From the NCBI RefSeq assembly GCF_009930815.1, contig NZ_CP022222.1, positions 496,001 to 560,000 of the forward strand: a stretch of DNA of 64,000 bases, read 5' to 3'. The notes under the pieces were generated by a model, which was not told the origin of the DNA, ran no database searches, and saw only the letters and a program-made list of their open reading frames with translations. The position numbers were made by a program, and so were the translations under genes. How positions within the stretch are numbered: position 1 is the stretch's first letter; the number at the start of each line of letters is the position of its first letter. Positions 45,744 through 55,100 of this stretch are shown in pieces. This stretch comes from Bradyrhizobium sp. CCBAU 051011. Its GTDB lineage: Bacteria > Pseudomonadota > Alphaproteobacteria > Rhizobiales > Xanthobacteraceae.

Positions 45744-46682
45744 ATGACCCAGCCCGCACCAGCGCCGCCGTCCTTTCGTCCCGTCCGGTGGCTGACCAAC
45801 CAGCCCTATCTGCTGCTGACCCTGACTTCGCTGTTCTGGGCCGGCAACATCGTGCTGGCGCGCCACGTCGCCGGCCACGTGCCGCCGCTGACGCTGTCGT
45901 GCGTCCGCTGGATCGGCACCTTTCTGATCCTGTTGCCCTTTGCCTGGCCGCATCTGAAGCAAGACTGGCCGGTGCTCCGCGCGCATCTACCGATGATGCT
46001 GTTTTTGTCGCTGGTAGGCTTCGCCTACAACAACGCGATCTCCTACTGGGCCCTGCAATATACCGAGGCGCTGAACGCGCTTCTGATCCAGTCGGCGGGA
46101 CCACTGTTCGTCGCGCTGTGGTCGCTGGCGCTGTTCGGCATCCGCCTGACGGGGGCGCAGCTTGCTGGCATCACCATCTCGCTTGTGGGCGTCCTGACCA
46201 TCATCCTGCGCGGCGATTTCGGCGCGCTCGCCAATATCAGCTTCAACCGCGGCGATCTGATGTTTGCGAGCTCGCTGGTGTCGTTCGGACTGTATTCGGC
46301 GCTGATCCCGCGCCGGCCGGTGACGCATGCGCTGTCGCTGATCTCGTTCACCACCTGTTGCGGCGCGCTGATGCTGGTGCCGTTCTCGATCTGGGAGTTT
46401 TCCACCGGCGCCACATTGAAATTCGACTTCGTCTCGATGGCGACGCTGGGCTATGCCGTGATCTTTCCCTCGACGCTAGCGTACCTGTTCTTCAACCGCG
46501 GGCTGGCGCTGATCGGACCCAACCGCGCCGCGCCGTTCTTCCACCTGGTGCCGGTGTTCGGCTCGGCGATGGCGATCCTGCTGCTCGGCGAGCAGTTGCG
46601 GTTATTCCATCTGGTGGGCTATGCGCTGGTGCTGGCCGGCGTCGTGATCGCGTCTCGGCGGGCCTCGGCGAAGAAGCCCTAG
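45744..46682 (+). CDS. DMT superfamily transporter (EamA), copy 2
   Basis: A 312-residue ten-helix exporter closely related to the one at 35536: compare WLTNQPYLLLTLTSLFWAGN with WLANQPYLLLSITALCWAGN, and the second-repeat GPNRAAPFFHLVPVFGSAMAI with GANRAAPFFHVVPVFGTIMSI. The ATG at 45744 matches the start of the paralog; an in-frame GTG 12 codons upstream exists. The substrate is unknown. It stands between two Bug receptor genes. Confidence 0.9.
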   Translation: MTQPAPAPPSFRPVRWLTNQPYLLLTLTSLFWAGNIVLARHVAGHVPPLTLSCVRWIGTFLILLPFAWPHLKQDWPVLRAHLPMMLFLSLVGFAYNNAISYWALQYTEALNALLIQSAGPLFVALWSLALFGIRLTGAQLAGITISLVGVLTIILRGDFGALANISFNRGDLMFASSLVSFGLYSALIPRRPVTHALSLISFTTCCGALMLVPFSIWEFSTGATLKFDFVSMATLGYAVIFPSTLAYLFFNRGLALIGPNRAAPFFHLVPVFGSAMAILLLGEQLRLFHLVGYALVLAGVVIASRRASAKKP

Positions 46683-46781
46683 CAGCCGCTGCGGCCTAGC
46701 GTCTTACCGGCTTCCACTTTGTCCCACGGCAGGTTAGCTTGCCGGCCAATTCAACATAAGAACAAATGAGGAAACGACTTT

Positions 46782-47759
46782 ATGTTTGCGTTATTGAAAC
46801 GGTACCGGCACGTCGCCGCTGTGGCTCCCCTCACGCTGGCGATGATCGCCACGGCTGCCGCGCAGGCGCCCTACCCGAACCGCAACATCACACTGGTGCT
46901 GCCGTTCGCCGCCGGCAGCGGCACCGACACCACGACGCGCATCATCTCGAAGGAGCTCGGCACCGCGCTCGGCACCGGCATCGTGATTGAAAACAAGCCG
47001 GGTGCCAACGGCTCGCTCGCGGCGAGCCAGGTCGCCCGCTCCGCGCCTGATGGCTACACGCTGATGGTGTCGACGAACACGCCGCATTCGGCAAATCCGT
47101 ATCTGATGAAGAACATGACCTACGACCCGGTCAAGGATTTCACCCCGGTCGCGCGGACCGGCGACCTTCCCTTCATGCTGGTGATCCATCCTGACGTTCC
47201 GGCGAACTCGGTGGCCGAACTGATCGCGCTGGCGAAGAAGGAGCCGGGCAAATACTCCTATGCCAGCGGCAGTTCGGCGGCGATCGTCTCCGGCGCGACC
47301 TTCGCCCGTCTCGCCGGTATCGATCTGCTTCACGTTCCCTACAAGAGCTCGCCGCCCGCCTTGACCGACCTTATCGCCGGCCGCGTCTCCATGATGTTCA
47401 TCGACGTTCCGACCGGCCTGCCCCACGTCAACGCCAAGGCGCTGAAGGCGCTCGCGGTCACCACCAAGCAGCGCTCGGCGTTGTTGCCAGATCTCCCGAC
47501 CATGAACGACACGGTGAAGGGTTTCGACATCACTTCGTGGCAGGGCTATTTCGGCCCGGCCAATTTGCCGAAGGACGTCGTCACCAAACTGAATGCAGAA
47601 ATCCGCAAGGTGGTCGAACGTCCCGACATCAAGAGCCAGCTCGCCGAGCGCGGCATGGAAGCGTTCTCCGGCACGCCGGAAGAGTTCGACGCCTTCGTGA
47701 AGGAGCAGCTCAAGGTATGGGAGAAGCTGATCACTGAAGCGGGAATCGAGAAGCAGTAG
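46782..47759 (+). CDS. Bug family periplasmic receptor (TctC-like), copy 2
   Basis: A 325-residue Bug-type binding protein with signal peptide (VAPLTLAMIATAAAQA). Features: YPNRNITLVLPFAAGSGTDTTTRII, IENKPGANGSLAASQVARSAPDGYT, LHVPYKSSPPALTDLIAGRVSMMF. GAGGA lies 9 bases before the ATG. It is a different receptor from the copy at 44313 (recognisably but distantly similar), so the ligand probably differs. Repeat copy E begins 21 bases after its stop. Confidence 0.93.
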   Translation: MFALLKRYRHVAAVAPLTLAMIATAAAQAPYPNRNITLVLPFAAGSGTDTTTRIISKELGTALGTGIVIENKPGANGSLAASQVARSAPDGYTLMVSTNTPHSANPYLMKNMTYDPVKDFTPVARTGDLPFMLVIHPDVPANSVAELIALAKKEPGKYSYASGSSAAIVSGATFARLAGIDLLHVPYKSSPPALTDLIAGRVSMMFIDVPTGLPHVNAKALKALAVTTKQRSALLPDLPTMNDTVKGFDITSWQGYFGPANLPKDVVTKLNAEIRKVVERPDIKSQLAERGMEAFSGTPEEFDAFVKEQLKVWEKLITEAGIEKQ

Positions 47760-47780
47760 GGTGAGGAGGCGCTCTCTCCT

Positions 47781-47863
47781 CGTCATTGTGAGCGAAGCGA
47801 AGCAATCCATACCTCCGCACGGGGAGAGATGGATTGCTTCGTCGCTTGCTCCTCGCAATGACG
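47781..47863. repeat. Long palindromic intergenic repeat, copy E
   Basis: CGTCATTGTGAGCGAAGCG, GAAGCAATCCAT, then ATGGATTGCTTCGTCGC and CTCCTCGCAATGACG: the ends and the inner arms are inverted copies, an almost complete 83-base hairpin. It sits between two convergent gene ends. Confidence 0.92.
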
Positions 47864-47872
47864 GGTGAGACC

Positions 47873-49558
47873 TTACGCCGCCCGGACCTTGCCTAAAAAC
47901 TCGTCGACCGCGCTGCGCAGCATGCCGGACTGGGTGTCGAGCTCGCGGGCGCTCGCCAGTACTTCCGACGCCGCCTTGCCTGTTGCGGCCGCGGCCGTGG
48001 TGACGCCGCCGATATGGGCCGAGATCTCGTTCGATCCGGCCGCCACCGACTGAATGTTGCGGGCGATTTCGCGGGTGGCGCCGCCCTGCTGCTCGACCGC
48101 GGTCGAGATCGAGACGGTGATCTCGCTCATCTGCGCGATGGTCTCCGAGATGCCGCCGATCGAAGCCACCGCTTCGCTGGTCGAAGCCTGCATCGCCGCA
48201 ACCTGCGAGGAGATTTCTTCCGTCGCCTTCGCGGTCTGGTTGGCAAGCGCCTTCACTTCGGATGCGACCACCGCAAAGCCGCGGCCGGAATCGCCGGCGC
48301 GCGCCGCTTCGATGGTGGCGTTCAGTGCAAGCAGGTTGGTTTGCGCCGCGATCGAGTGGATCAGCTTGACCACTTCGCCGATCTTCTCCGCGCCGGTCGA
48401 GAGCGCGCCGACAGTGGCGTTGGTGCGCTGGGCGTCGTTGACCGCCTTGGTGGCGATCTCGCTGGAGCGCGCCACCTGACGCGAAATTTCCGTGACCGAG
48501 CTGGAGAGCTCTTCCGCGGCCGACGCGACCGTGCCGACATTGTCGGATGAACGCTGCGAGGCTGCGTCGACGGTCGCTGCGCGCGCGCTGGCGTCGCTGG
48601 CGGTCGCCGTCATCGACTGCGCGGTAGACTGCATGCCCGCTGCCGCTGTCGAAACCGAGCGAACGATGCCGGTGACGCTGCGTTCGAAGTCGCTGGCGAT
48701 ATTCGCCATCGCCGCGCGGCGCTCGGCCTCGGCGCGCGTCTGCACCTCGGCTTCCTTCTGTTCGAGCCCGCGGATGCGCACCGCGTTGTCTTTGAAGATC
48801 TGCACGGTCGCGGCCATCGCGCCGATCTCGTCGCCGCGGCCGGTGCCGGGAATTTCACCATCGAGCCGGCCCTCGGCGAGCTCCTGCATGCGGGCGCCGA
48901 GCTGGGCCAGCGGCTTCGAAATGCTGCGGCCGATCATCCAGGCGATGCTGCCCGCCACCAGCGCGATGCCGAGAATGGCAAGCCCGAGCACGAGCGCAAT
49001 CGGCTTCATCTTGGTGTCGAGATCGTCGAGATAGGCGCCGGTGCCGACAAACATGTTCCAACCGGGGATCGGAACCACGTAGGAGAATTTGCGGATCAGC
49101 GCTTCCTCTCCGGGTTTGCGGAATTCGTAGCGCAGCATGAATTCGCCGTTCGCCGCGACGCCGTCGCGCAGTTCGCGCACCAGCTTGCGGCCACCGGTGT
49201 CGATATCCATGCGGTTCTGGCCGATCTGGCTGGGAACCGGCGCCAGCACGGCGACACCATCCATGGTGTAGGCGAACACGTAGCCATTGCCGTTGTCGAA
49301 GGTCAGCGTATTGCCCCGCTTGCTGAACTCGGCGATCGCCGCTTCCTTGGTCATCTGGCCCGCGGCAACCTGCTTCTGCAGGCCGAGCGCCATGTTGCGC
49401 GCCATGTCGACGATCGCTTTGGTCTGCTCGACGCGCGCATTGAGCATCTCACGCTGCATCAGATAGCCTGCGAGCACGCCGGCGGCGGAGAGACCGAGCA
49501 GGGTCACGCCCACGAGAATACCCAGCTTGGGGGTGATCTTGAGATTGGTCAGCTTCAC
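47873..49558 (-). CDS. Methyl-accepting chemotaxis protein with Cache sensor domain
   Basis: A 561-residue chemoreceptor: TM1 ([20 protein letters not shown], ~11-30), a periplasmic single-Cache domain (~35-185, with [19 protein letters not shown] and [13 protein letters not shown]), TM2 (~190-210, [20 protein letters not shown]), HAMP ([24 protein letters not shown]) and the signalling domain with the tip [23 protein letters not shown]. The ligand is probably a small organic acid, as is common for sCache. The GTG at 49558 has GGAGA upstream; ~100 further open codons are not MCP-like. It is divergent from the D-2-hydroxyacid dehydrogenase and its ABC transporter, whose substrate it may sense. 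Confidence 0.92.
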   Translation of the reverse strand: MKLTNLKITPKLGILVGVTLLGLSAAGVLAGYLMQREMLNARVEQTKAIVDMARNMALGLQKQVAAGQMTKEAAIAEFSKRGNTLTFDNGNGYVFAYTMDGVAVLAPVPSQIGQNRMDIDTGGRKLVRELRDGVAANGEFMLRYEFRKPGEEALIRKFSYVVPIPGWNMFVGTGAYLDDLDTKMKPIALVLGLAILGIALVAGSIAWMIGRSISKPLAQLGARMQELAEGRLDGEIPGTGRGDEIGAMAATVQIFKDNAVRIRGLEQKEAEVQTRAEAERRAAMANIASDFERSVTGIVRSVSTAAAGMQSTAQSMTATASDASARAATVDAASQRSSDNVGTVASAAEELSSSVTEISRQVARSSEIATKAVNDAQRTNATVGALSTGAEKIGEVVKLIHSIAAQTNLLALNATIEAARAGDSGRGFAVVASEVKALANQTAKATEEISSQVAAMQASTSEAVASIGGISETIAQMSEITVSISTAVEQQGGATREIARNIQSVAAGSNEISAHIGGVTTAAAATGKAASEVLASARELDTQSGMLRSAVDEFLGKVRAA

Positions 49559-49814
49559 GGGGATCTCCGGAAATAGGCGCGTGGCACGCGATTGGCCGAT
49601 TGATTTGGCGCATTCTATCGTGAGACCCTTTAGCGCTTTGTTACGAAGGTCAGCGGAAATCCGCCGGGAAAGCAGTGTTTCCAATGCAAGAGCAACCGGC
49701 GATTGTAGCCTGAGCGGGTCAGGTCGCGTAAAAGGTGAAGTTGCGTCAGACAAGAACGTGGCGGCGCCCGCCGCCTCAAACCAACACCGAAGAATAAAAT
49801 CGGGAGAGCAGGAA

Positions 49815-50858
49815 ATGCCGAAATTCAGGGTGGTAACGCCGAAAGGCGCGAGCTTCACGGTCGCCGGCGGCGGCTATGACTATGAGAAGGAAGCGCTCGA
49901 TCCGATCGGGGCCGAAATCATCGAGGCGCCGGCCAACGAGGCCGAATTCATCGCCGCGGCCAAGACCGCGGACGCGATCTACGCCAAGGGCATGCCGATC
50001 ACGAAAGCGATCATCGACGCTCTGGAAAACTGCAAGGTGATCACGCTCGGCAGCGTCGGCGTCGACTCGGTCGACGTCAAGGCCGCCACCGCCCGCGGCA
50101 TTCCCGTCACCAACATTCCCGACACCTTCATCGAGGAAGTCGCCGACCACGCCATGATGCTGCTGCTGGCAGGGTTCCGCCGGCTGGTCGAGCAGGACAA
50201 GATGGTGCGCACCGGCCGCTGGTCGGAGGGCCGGCCCGCGCTGTTGAAGATCCCGCGGCTGATGGGCCAGACGCTCGGCTTCATCTCGTTCGGCCGGGTG
50301 GCCCGCGCGGTCGCCAAGCGCGCCGCCCCCTTTGGCTTGCGCATGATGGCCTACGACCCCTTCATCCAGGAAACGCTGATGTACGACCACGGCGTGATCC
50401 CCTCGACGCTGTCGGAGGTGCTGTCGCAGTCGGATTTTGTCTCGATGCACGCGCCGGCGCGGCCCGAGGTGCACCACATGCTGACCGAGAAGCATTTCCG
50501 TCAGATGAAAAATTCTGCCGTCTTCATCAATACCGGCCGCGGCGCCACCGTGGACGAGGAAGCGCTGATCAAGGCGCTGCAGGAGGGCTGGATCGCGCAC
50601 GCCGCCCTCGACGTGCTGGAGAAGGAACCGCCGTCTCACAACAACCCGCTACTCTCCATGGAAAACGTCACTCTGACCGCCCATGTGGCGTCGGCATCGG
50701 CACGTTTTGACGAGGCGCGCAAGCGGCGCGTGGGCTACGAATTGTCACTGGTCCTGCAGGGGATGTGGCCGGTAAGCTGCGTCAATCCGTCTGTGCTGCA
50801 AACGACCTCGCTCCGCCGCTGGCAACCCGTCAGCATGGACCGCGGCCCCAACAGCTAG
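49815..50858 (+). CDS. D-2-hydroxyacid dehydrogenase family protein with altered NAD motif
   Basis: A 347-residue protein of the D-isomer-specific 2-hydroxyacid dehydrogenase family. The likely catalytic residues are kept: Arg242 (NTGRGATVD), Glu269 (ALDVLEKEP) and His290 (LTAHVAS). The dinucleotide loop GxGxxG, however, reads SFGRVA (residues 158-163), so two of three glycines are replaced. GAGCAGG precedes the ATG. It is followed after 72 bases by the ABC transporter genes in the same direction, suggesting it processes the imported compound. Substrate unknown. Confidence 0.9.
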   Translation: MPKFRVVTPKGASFTVAGGGYDYEKEALDPIGAEIIEAPANEAEFIAAAKTADAIYAKGMPITKAIIDALENCKVITLGSVGVDSVDVKAATARGIPVTNIPDTFIEEVADHAMMLLLAGFRRLVEQDKMVRTGRWSEGRPALLKIPRLMGQTLGFISFGRVARAVAKRAAPFGLRMMAYDPFIQETLMYDHGVIPSTLSEVLSQSDFVSMHAPARPEVHHMLTEKHFRQMKNSAVFINTGRGATVDEEALIKALQEGWIAHAALDVLEKEPPSHNNPLLSMENVTLTAHVASASARFDEARKRRVGYELSLVLQGMWPVSCVNPSVLQTTSLRRWQPVSMDRGPNS

Positions 50859-50930
50859 AGACGGCGGAAAACGTTCCAAACGACGTTCACCGGCGATTCA
50901 ACGCTGGGAACCAGAACAGGGAGAGACTCC

Positions 50931-52277
50931 ATGAAGAACGACATCACCCGTCGTGAAGCATTGGCTTTGGGCGTTTCCGTCGCAGCGCTCGCCGCGACCG
51001 GTGCATCCGCGCAGACCGCATCCACCATCAAGGCCGCCGACGTTCCTGCACCGAAGCTTGCGATCGAAAAAGGCGCGTCCTTGCGCATGCTGCGCCCGGT
51101 GCGCTTCGTGCAGGCCGATGAGGACGTGTTCCGCGCCAATGCCGCCAAGTTCAGCAAGGAGACCGGCGTCGAGGTCAAGGTCGACTTCGTCGGCTGGGAA
51201 GACATCAATCAGCAGACCGCGGTGACGTCGAATTCCGGTGCCGGCCCCGACATCATCATCGGCTTCTCCGACGCACCGCACATCTACATCGACAAGCTGG
51301 TCGAGCTGACAGACGTCGCCGACTATCTCGGCAAGCGCTACGGCGGCTGGCTGCCGCTGGCCCAGAAATACGGCAAGCGCAACAAGAGCGATGCCTGGAT
51401 TGGATTGCCATTCGGCGCCACTGCCGGCCCCCTGATCTACCGCAAGTCGGTGCTGCAATCGATCGGCTTCGACAAGGTTCCAGAGGACCATGCCGGAATT
51501 CTGGATCTGTGCCAGAAGCTGCACAAGGCGGGCAAGCCGGCCGGCTTTGCGCTCGGCAATGCCAAGGGCGACGGCAACGGCTTCGCCAACTGGGCGCTAT
51601 GGTCGCACAACGCTTCCCTGCTCGATGAAGAGGGTAACGTCGTCATCAACAGCAAGGAGACCATCGCCGCCCTGAAGTGGGTCAAGGATATCTACCCGAG
51701 CTTCATTGCCGGCACACCGTCGTGGAACGACGTCAGCAACAACCGCGCCTATTCCTCGCAGGAAATCTCGCTGACCGCCAACGGCGTCTCGCTGTATTTC
51801 TCGCTGAAGAACGATCCGGCGACCAAGGCGATCGCCGATGACAGCGAGCATCAGTTGCTGCCGAAGGGCCTGGCCAAGGTTTCACCGATGGCCGGACTGA
51901 CGCTGAACGCGATGCTGTTCAAGCACAGCCAGTATCCCAACGCCGCCAAGGCATTCCTGCAATTCATGCTGGAAAAAGACCAGTATGAGCCGTGGCTCAA
52001 CGCCAACTCCGGCTACTGGTCGCAGCCGCTTGCCGCCTACGCCGAGGCCGCAGTTTGGTCCAGCGATCCCAAGGTCAAGATCTTCAAGGACACGATGCAG
52101 AGCACCTACTATGACGGCTACAAGGGTCCGATCTCGACAGCGACCGGCGCCGTCAGCGCCGATTACGTGCTGATCCAGATGTGCGCGGCCGTGGCAACCG
52201 GCGCATCGACTCCGGAGGCCGCGGCTGCGGAAGCCGAGCAGCGCGCGAAGCGGTATTTCCGGCGGCAGGGGCGCTGA
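50931..52277 (+). CDS. ABC transporter extracellular solute-binding protein (family 1, sugar type)
   Basis: A 448-residue periplasmic binding protein with a twin-arginine signal (TRREALALGVSVAALAATG). Family 1 features: ETGVEVKVDFVGWEDI, GPDIIIGFSDAPHIY, WIGLPFGATAGPLIYRKS and YPNAAKAFLQFMLEKDQYEPW. GGGAGAG lies upstream of the ATG. It belongs with the two permease genes that follow; the ligand is probably a sugar, polyol or other small polar compound. Repeat copy F lies between it and the first permease. Confidence 0.93.
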   Translation: MKNDITRREALALGVSVAALAATGASAQTASTIKAADVPAPKLAIEKGASLRMLRPVRFVQADEDVFRANAAKFSKETGVEVKVDFVGWEDINQQTAVTSNSGAGPDIIIGFSDAPHIYIDKLVELTDVADYLGKRYGGWLPLAQKYGKRNKSDAWIGLPFGATAGPLIYRKSVLQSIGFDKVPEDHAGILDLCQKLHKAGKPAGFALGNAKGDGNGFANWALWSHNASLLDEEGNVVINSKETIAALKWVKDIYPSFIAGTPSWNDVSNNRAYSSQEISLTANGVSLYFSLKNDPATKAIADDSEHQLLPKGLAKVSPMAGLTLNAMLFKHSQYPNAAKAFLQFMLEKDQYEPWLNANSGYWSQPLAAYAEAAVWSSDPKVKIFKDTMQSTYYDGYKGPISTATGAVSADYVLIQMCAAVATGASTPEAAAAEAEQRAKRYFRRQGR

Positions 52278-52309
52278 TGACTGACGTTGAACCGTAGATC
52301 TGGATCAAC

Positions 52310-52392
52310 CGTCATTGCGAGCGAAGCGAAGCAATCCATAGCGCCGCACAGGAGAGATGGATTGCTTCGTCGCTTCGCTCCTCGCAATGACG
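52310..52392. repeat. Long palindromic intergenic repeat, copy F, inside an operon
   Basis: CGTCATTGCGAGCGAAGCG, AGCAATCCATAG, then ATGGATTGCTTCGTCGCTTCG and CTCCTCGCAATGACG form an almost perfect 83-base hairpin. It is the only copy lying between two co-directional genes of one transport system. Confidence 0.92.
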
Positions 52393-52399
52393 ACCGTGG

Positions 52400-53365
52400 A
52401 TGAATTCAATGTCTGTAACCACCCTTCCCTCGCGCGGCATGGCGCTCCGGCAACCGGGCTGGATCGCGCGGCTGCTCGACTACAAGCCGTTCCTGATCGT
52501 GATGTGCCTTGCGCCGGCGATCGGACTGTTGACGGTGTTCCTCACCTACCCGCTCGGCCTCGGCGTTTGGCTTGCCTTCACCGACACCACGATCGGCCAG
52601 CGCGGCATCTTCATCGGACTTGAGAATTTCCAGTACCTGCTCAAGGATCCCCTGTGGTGGAACGCGGTGTTCTACAGCGTCTTCTATACTGGCGTCGCTA
52701 CAATAGGGAAATTCGCGCTCGGCTTCTGGCTGGCGCTGCTGCTCAACAACCACTTCCCGCTCAAGAGCCTGTTGCGCGCCATCGTGCTGTTGCCGTGGAT
52801 CGTGCCGACGGTGCTCTCCGCGCTGGCGTTCTGGTGGATCTACGATCCGCAGTTCTCGATCATCTCCTACCTCCTGGTCGACGTGCTGCATATCCGCTCG
52901 ACCAACATCGACTTCCTCGGTACGCCTTGGCCGGCGCGATTCTCGCTGATCGCCGCCAATATCTGGCGCGGCATTCCCTTCGTGGCGATCTCGCTGCTGG
53001 CGGGGCTGCAAACCATCTCGCCCTCGCTCTATGAAGCGGCGATGCTGGACGGCGCCAGCGCCTGGCAGCGCTTCCGCTACATCACCTTCCCGATGATGAT
53101 GCCAATCCTCGCGATCGTGATGACGTTCTCGATCATCTTCACCTTCACCGACTTCCAGCTCGTCTACGCCATCACCCGCGGCGGGCCGGTCAACTCCACG
53201 CATCTGCTCGCGACACTTGCGTTCCAGCGCGGCATCGCCGGCGGCGAGCTTGGCGAGGGCGCGGCGATCGCGGTGTCGATGATCCCGTTCCTCGTATTCG
53301 CGACGTTGTTCAGCTACTTCGGCCTCGCGCGCCGCAAATGGCAGCAGGGAGAAGCCAATGACTGA
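52400..53365 (+). CDS. ABC transporter permease (MalF-type)
   Basis: A 321-residue inner-membrane permease with six to seven helices and the EAA loop YEAAMLDGASAWQRFRYITFPMMMP that docks the ATPase. It starts at 52400 or, three codons later, at 52409; neither has a strong ribosome site, and the first is 8 bases after the repeat. The stop overlaps the next permease gene by 8 bases. It pairs with the solute-binding protein upstream. Confidence 0.93.
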   Translation: MNSMSVTTLPSRGMALRQPGWIARLLDYKPFLIVMCLAPAIGLLTVFLTYPLGLGVWLAFTDTTIGQRGIFIGLENFQYLLKDPLWWNAVFYSVFYTGVATIGKFALGFWLALLLNNHFPLKSLLRAIVLLPWIVPTVLSALAFWWIYDPQFSIISYLLVDVLHIRSTNIDFLGTPWPARFSLIAANIWRGIPFVAISLLAGLQTISPSLYEAAMLDGASAWQRFRYITFPMMMPILAIVMTFSIIFTFTDFQLVYAITRGGPVNSTHLLATLAFQRGIAGGELGEGAAIAVSMIPFLVFATLFSYFGLARRKWQQGEAND

Positions 53366-54260
53366 CGTAACCGCCTCACCCGGCAACAGCAACATCGCCA
53401 GCGCCACGCCGGACACCATGGCGTGGGATTCCCGCGCGCGGCGGGTGATGATGATTTACCTGCCGCTGGCCTGCTTCGTGCTGATCCTGCTGTTCCCGTT
53501 CTACTGGATGGCGATCACCTCCTTCAAACCGAACGCGGAGCTTCTGAACTACAAGGAGCACAATCCGTTCTGGATCTCCTCGCCGACGCTGGCGCATATC
53601 AAGCACCTCTTGTTCAACACCGCCTATCCGACCTGGCTCAAAACCACGATGTTCGTGGCGATCGGCTCGACCTTCCTGTCGCTGTTCGCGAGCACGCTCG
53701 CGGCCTACGCGATCGAGCGCCTGCGCTTCCGCGGCAGCCCTTACGTGGGCCTCGGCATCTACCTCGCCTATCTGGTACCACCTTCGATCCTGTTCATTCC
53801 GCTCGCTACCGTGATCGTGCAGTTCGGCCTGTTCGATAGCCCGATGGCGCTGATCCTGGTGTATCCGACCTTCCTGGTGCCGTTCTGCACCTGGCTCTTG
53901 ATCGGCTATTTCAAGTCGATCCCCTATGAGCTGGAGGAATGCGCGCTGGTCGACGGCGCGACAAGGCTTCAGATCCTGCGCCGGATCACGCTGCCGCTCG
54001 CGGTGCCCGGCCTGATCTCGGCTGGCATCTTCTCCTTCACGCTGTCGTGGAACGAGTTCATCTACGCGCTCGCCTTCATCCAGAGCGGCGCCAACAAGAC
54101 GGTCCCGGTCGCGATCCTGACCGAACTCGTCACCGGCGACGTCTACCAATGGGGCGCGCTGATGGCGGGCTCGCTGCTCGGCTCGCTGCCGGTCGCGCTG
54201 TTCTATTCGCTGTTCGTGGATTACTACGTGTCGTCGCTGACGGGCGCGGTGAAGGAATAG
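53358..54260 (+). CDS. ABC transporter permease (MalG-type)
   Basis: A 300-residue permease of the carbohydrate CUT1 class with six helices. The EAA loop reads ELEECALVDGATRLQILRRITLPLAVPG. The N-terminal ~30 residues are cytoplasmic, followed by YLPLACFVLILLFPFYWMAITSFKPN, typical of MalG. It overlaps the previous gene by 8 bases. The run ends here without an ATPase gene: the next gene is tonB on the other strand. Confidence 0.94.
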   Translation: MTDVTASPGNSNIASATPDTMAWDSRARRVMMIYLPLACFVLILLFPFYWMAITSFKPNAELLNYKEHNPFWISSPTLAHIKHLLFNTAYPTWLKTTMFVAIGSTFLSLFASTLAAYAIERLRFRGSPYVGLGIYLAYLVPPSILFIPLATVIVQFGLFDSPMALILVYPTFLVPFCTWLLIGYFKSIPYELEECALVDGATRLQILRRITLPLAVPGLISAGIFSFTLSWNEFIYALAFIQSGANKTVPVAILTELVTGDVYQWGALMAGSLLGSLPVALFYSLFVDYYVSSLTGAVKE

Positions 54261-54263
54261 TGA

Positions 54264-55094
54264 TTAGTGGATCCCGAACGACACCGGCATGGTGAAGCTC
54301 ATCGAGGCCTGCTTCATATCAGGCGGAAAGGATGGGAAGGGTTGTGCGCGGCGAAGCGTCGCGAGACTCTCCGCATCGAGCGCAGCATGGCCGGTTGATC
54401 CGACGAGTTTGCTCGCCATCACCTGACCGGTACGGCTCAGGGTGAAATTTACCCGGCCGACGCCCTGTTTGCCGGCGGCTTTGGCTTCCGGCGGATATTG
54501 CTTGAAACGCCGCAGATGGGCGAGGACGAGCTGGTTGTAGGACGCAATCGCCGCTGCTGATGCGCCGGCGCTGGCGGCCGACGCGGCCGGCGCCTGACGT
54601 TCCGCTTTCGGAGACGCTGTCGTGCGCGGCGCAGGCGGTGCCTCCGTCGGCTTCTTCGCGTCCACACGGACCACCTTTGGCTTCACCGGCGCCGGCTTTT
54701 TCTCGGGCTCGACCTTGGCAGGCTCGGGCTTTGGCGGAGTTGGCTCGGTCTTCTGCTCCGGCGGTGCGACGACTTCGGGCTTTTCCTGCGGCGGCGTCGG
54801 CGCGATCTGTTCCTGCACGGCTTCCGCCACGGCCGGCTCCGGCGGTGACGCATCCGCCTGCTGCATCACAGGCCCCGGCGCGAGATCCATCGGCGTCGGC
54901 TGCGGCGAGGCGGTAACCGGCGCCATGTCGACCATGATCGCCGGCAGCGAGACGCCGGGCACCGGCCGCTGCGTGCTCCAGTTCATCGCCAGTGCGATCA
55001 GCGCGGCATGCGCGGCTACAATTGCGAACGCCGATGCTCCCCAGCGCCGGACGGCGGCCTGGTCGGAGAGATCGTGCAGGGCGAACGCGTTCAT
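54264..55094 (-). CDS. tonB: TonB energy-transducing protein
   Basis: A 276-residue TonB. One N-terminal membrane helix (AIVAAHAALIALAMNW, ~24-40) contains the essential His in the usual place, a long Pro/Glu/Lys periplasmic spacer follows (~75-165, PPEQKTEPTPPKPEPAKVEPEKKPAPVKPK), and a C-terminal TonB domain with YNQLVLAHLRRFKQYPPEAKAAGKQGVGRVNFTLSRTGQV. It transmits proton-motive force to outer-membrane receptors. It is the last gene of the leftward heme operon, 6 bases after exbD, so it is probably dedicated to HmuR. Confidence 0.96.
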   Translation of the reverse strand: MNAFALHDLSDQAAVRRWGASAFAIVAAHAALIALAMNWSTQRPVPGVSLPAIMVDMAPVTASPQPTPMDLAPGPVMQQADASPPEPAVAEAVQEQIAPTPPQEKPEVVAPPEQKTEPTPPKPEPAKVEPEKKPAPVKPKVVRVDAKKPTEAPPAPRTTASPKAERQAPAASAASAGASAAAIASYNQLVLAHLRRFKQYPPEAKAAGKQGVGRVNFTLSRTGQVMASKLVGSTGHAALDAESLATLRRAQPFPSFPPDMKQASMSFTMPVSFGIH

Positions 55095-55100
55095 CGCAGT

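Noticed and set aside
49559..49858. 100-residue extension of the chemoreceptor
   Set aside because: It lacks chemoreceptor features and overlaps the divergent dehydrogenase start; GGAGA supports the GTG at 49558.
13123..52392. CRISPR-like array made of the recurring repeats
   Set aside because: Copies are far apart, inverted within themselves and without regular spacers or cas genes.
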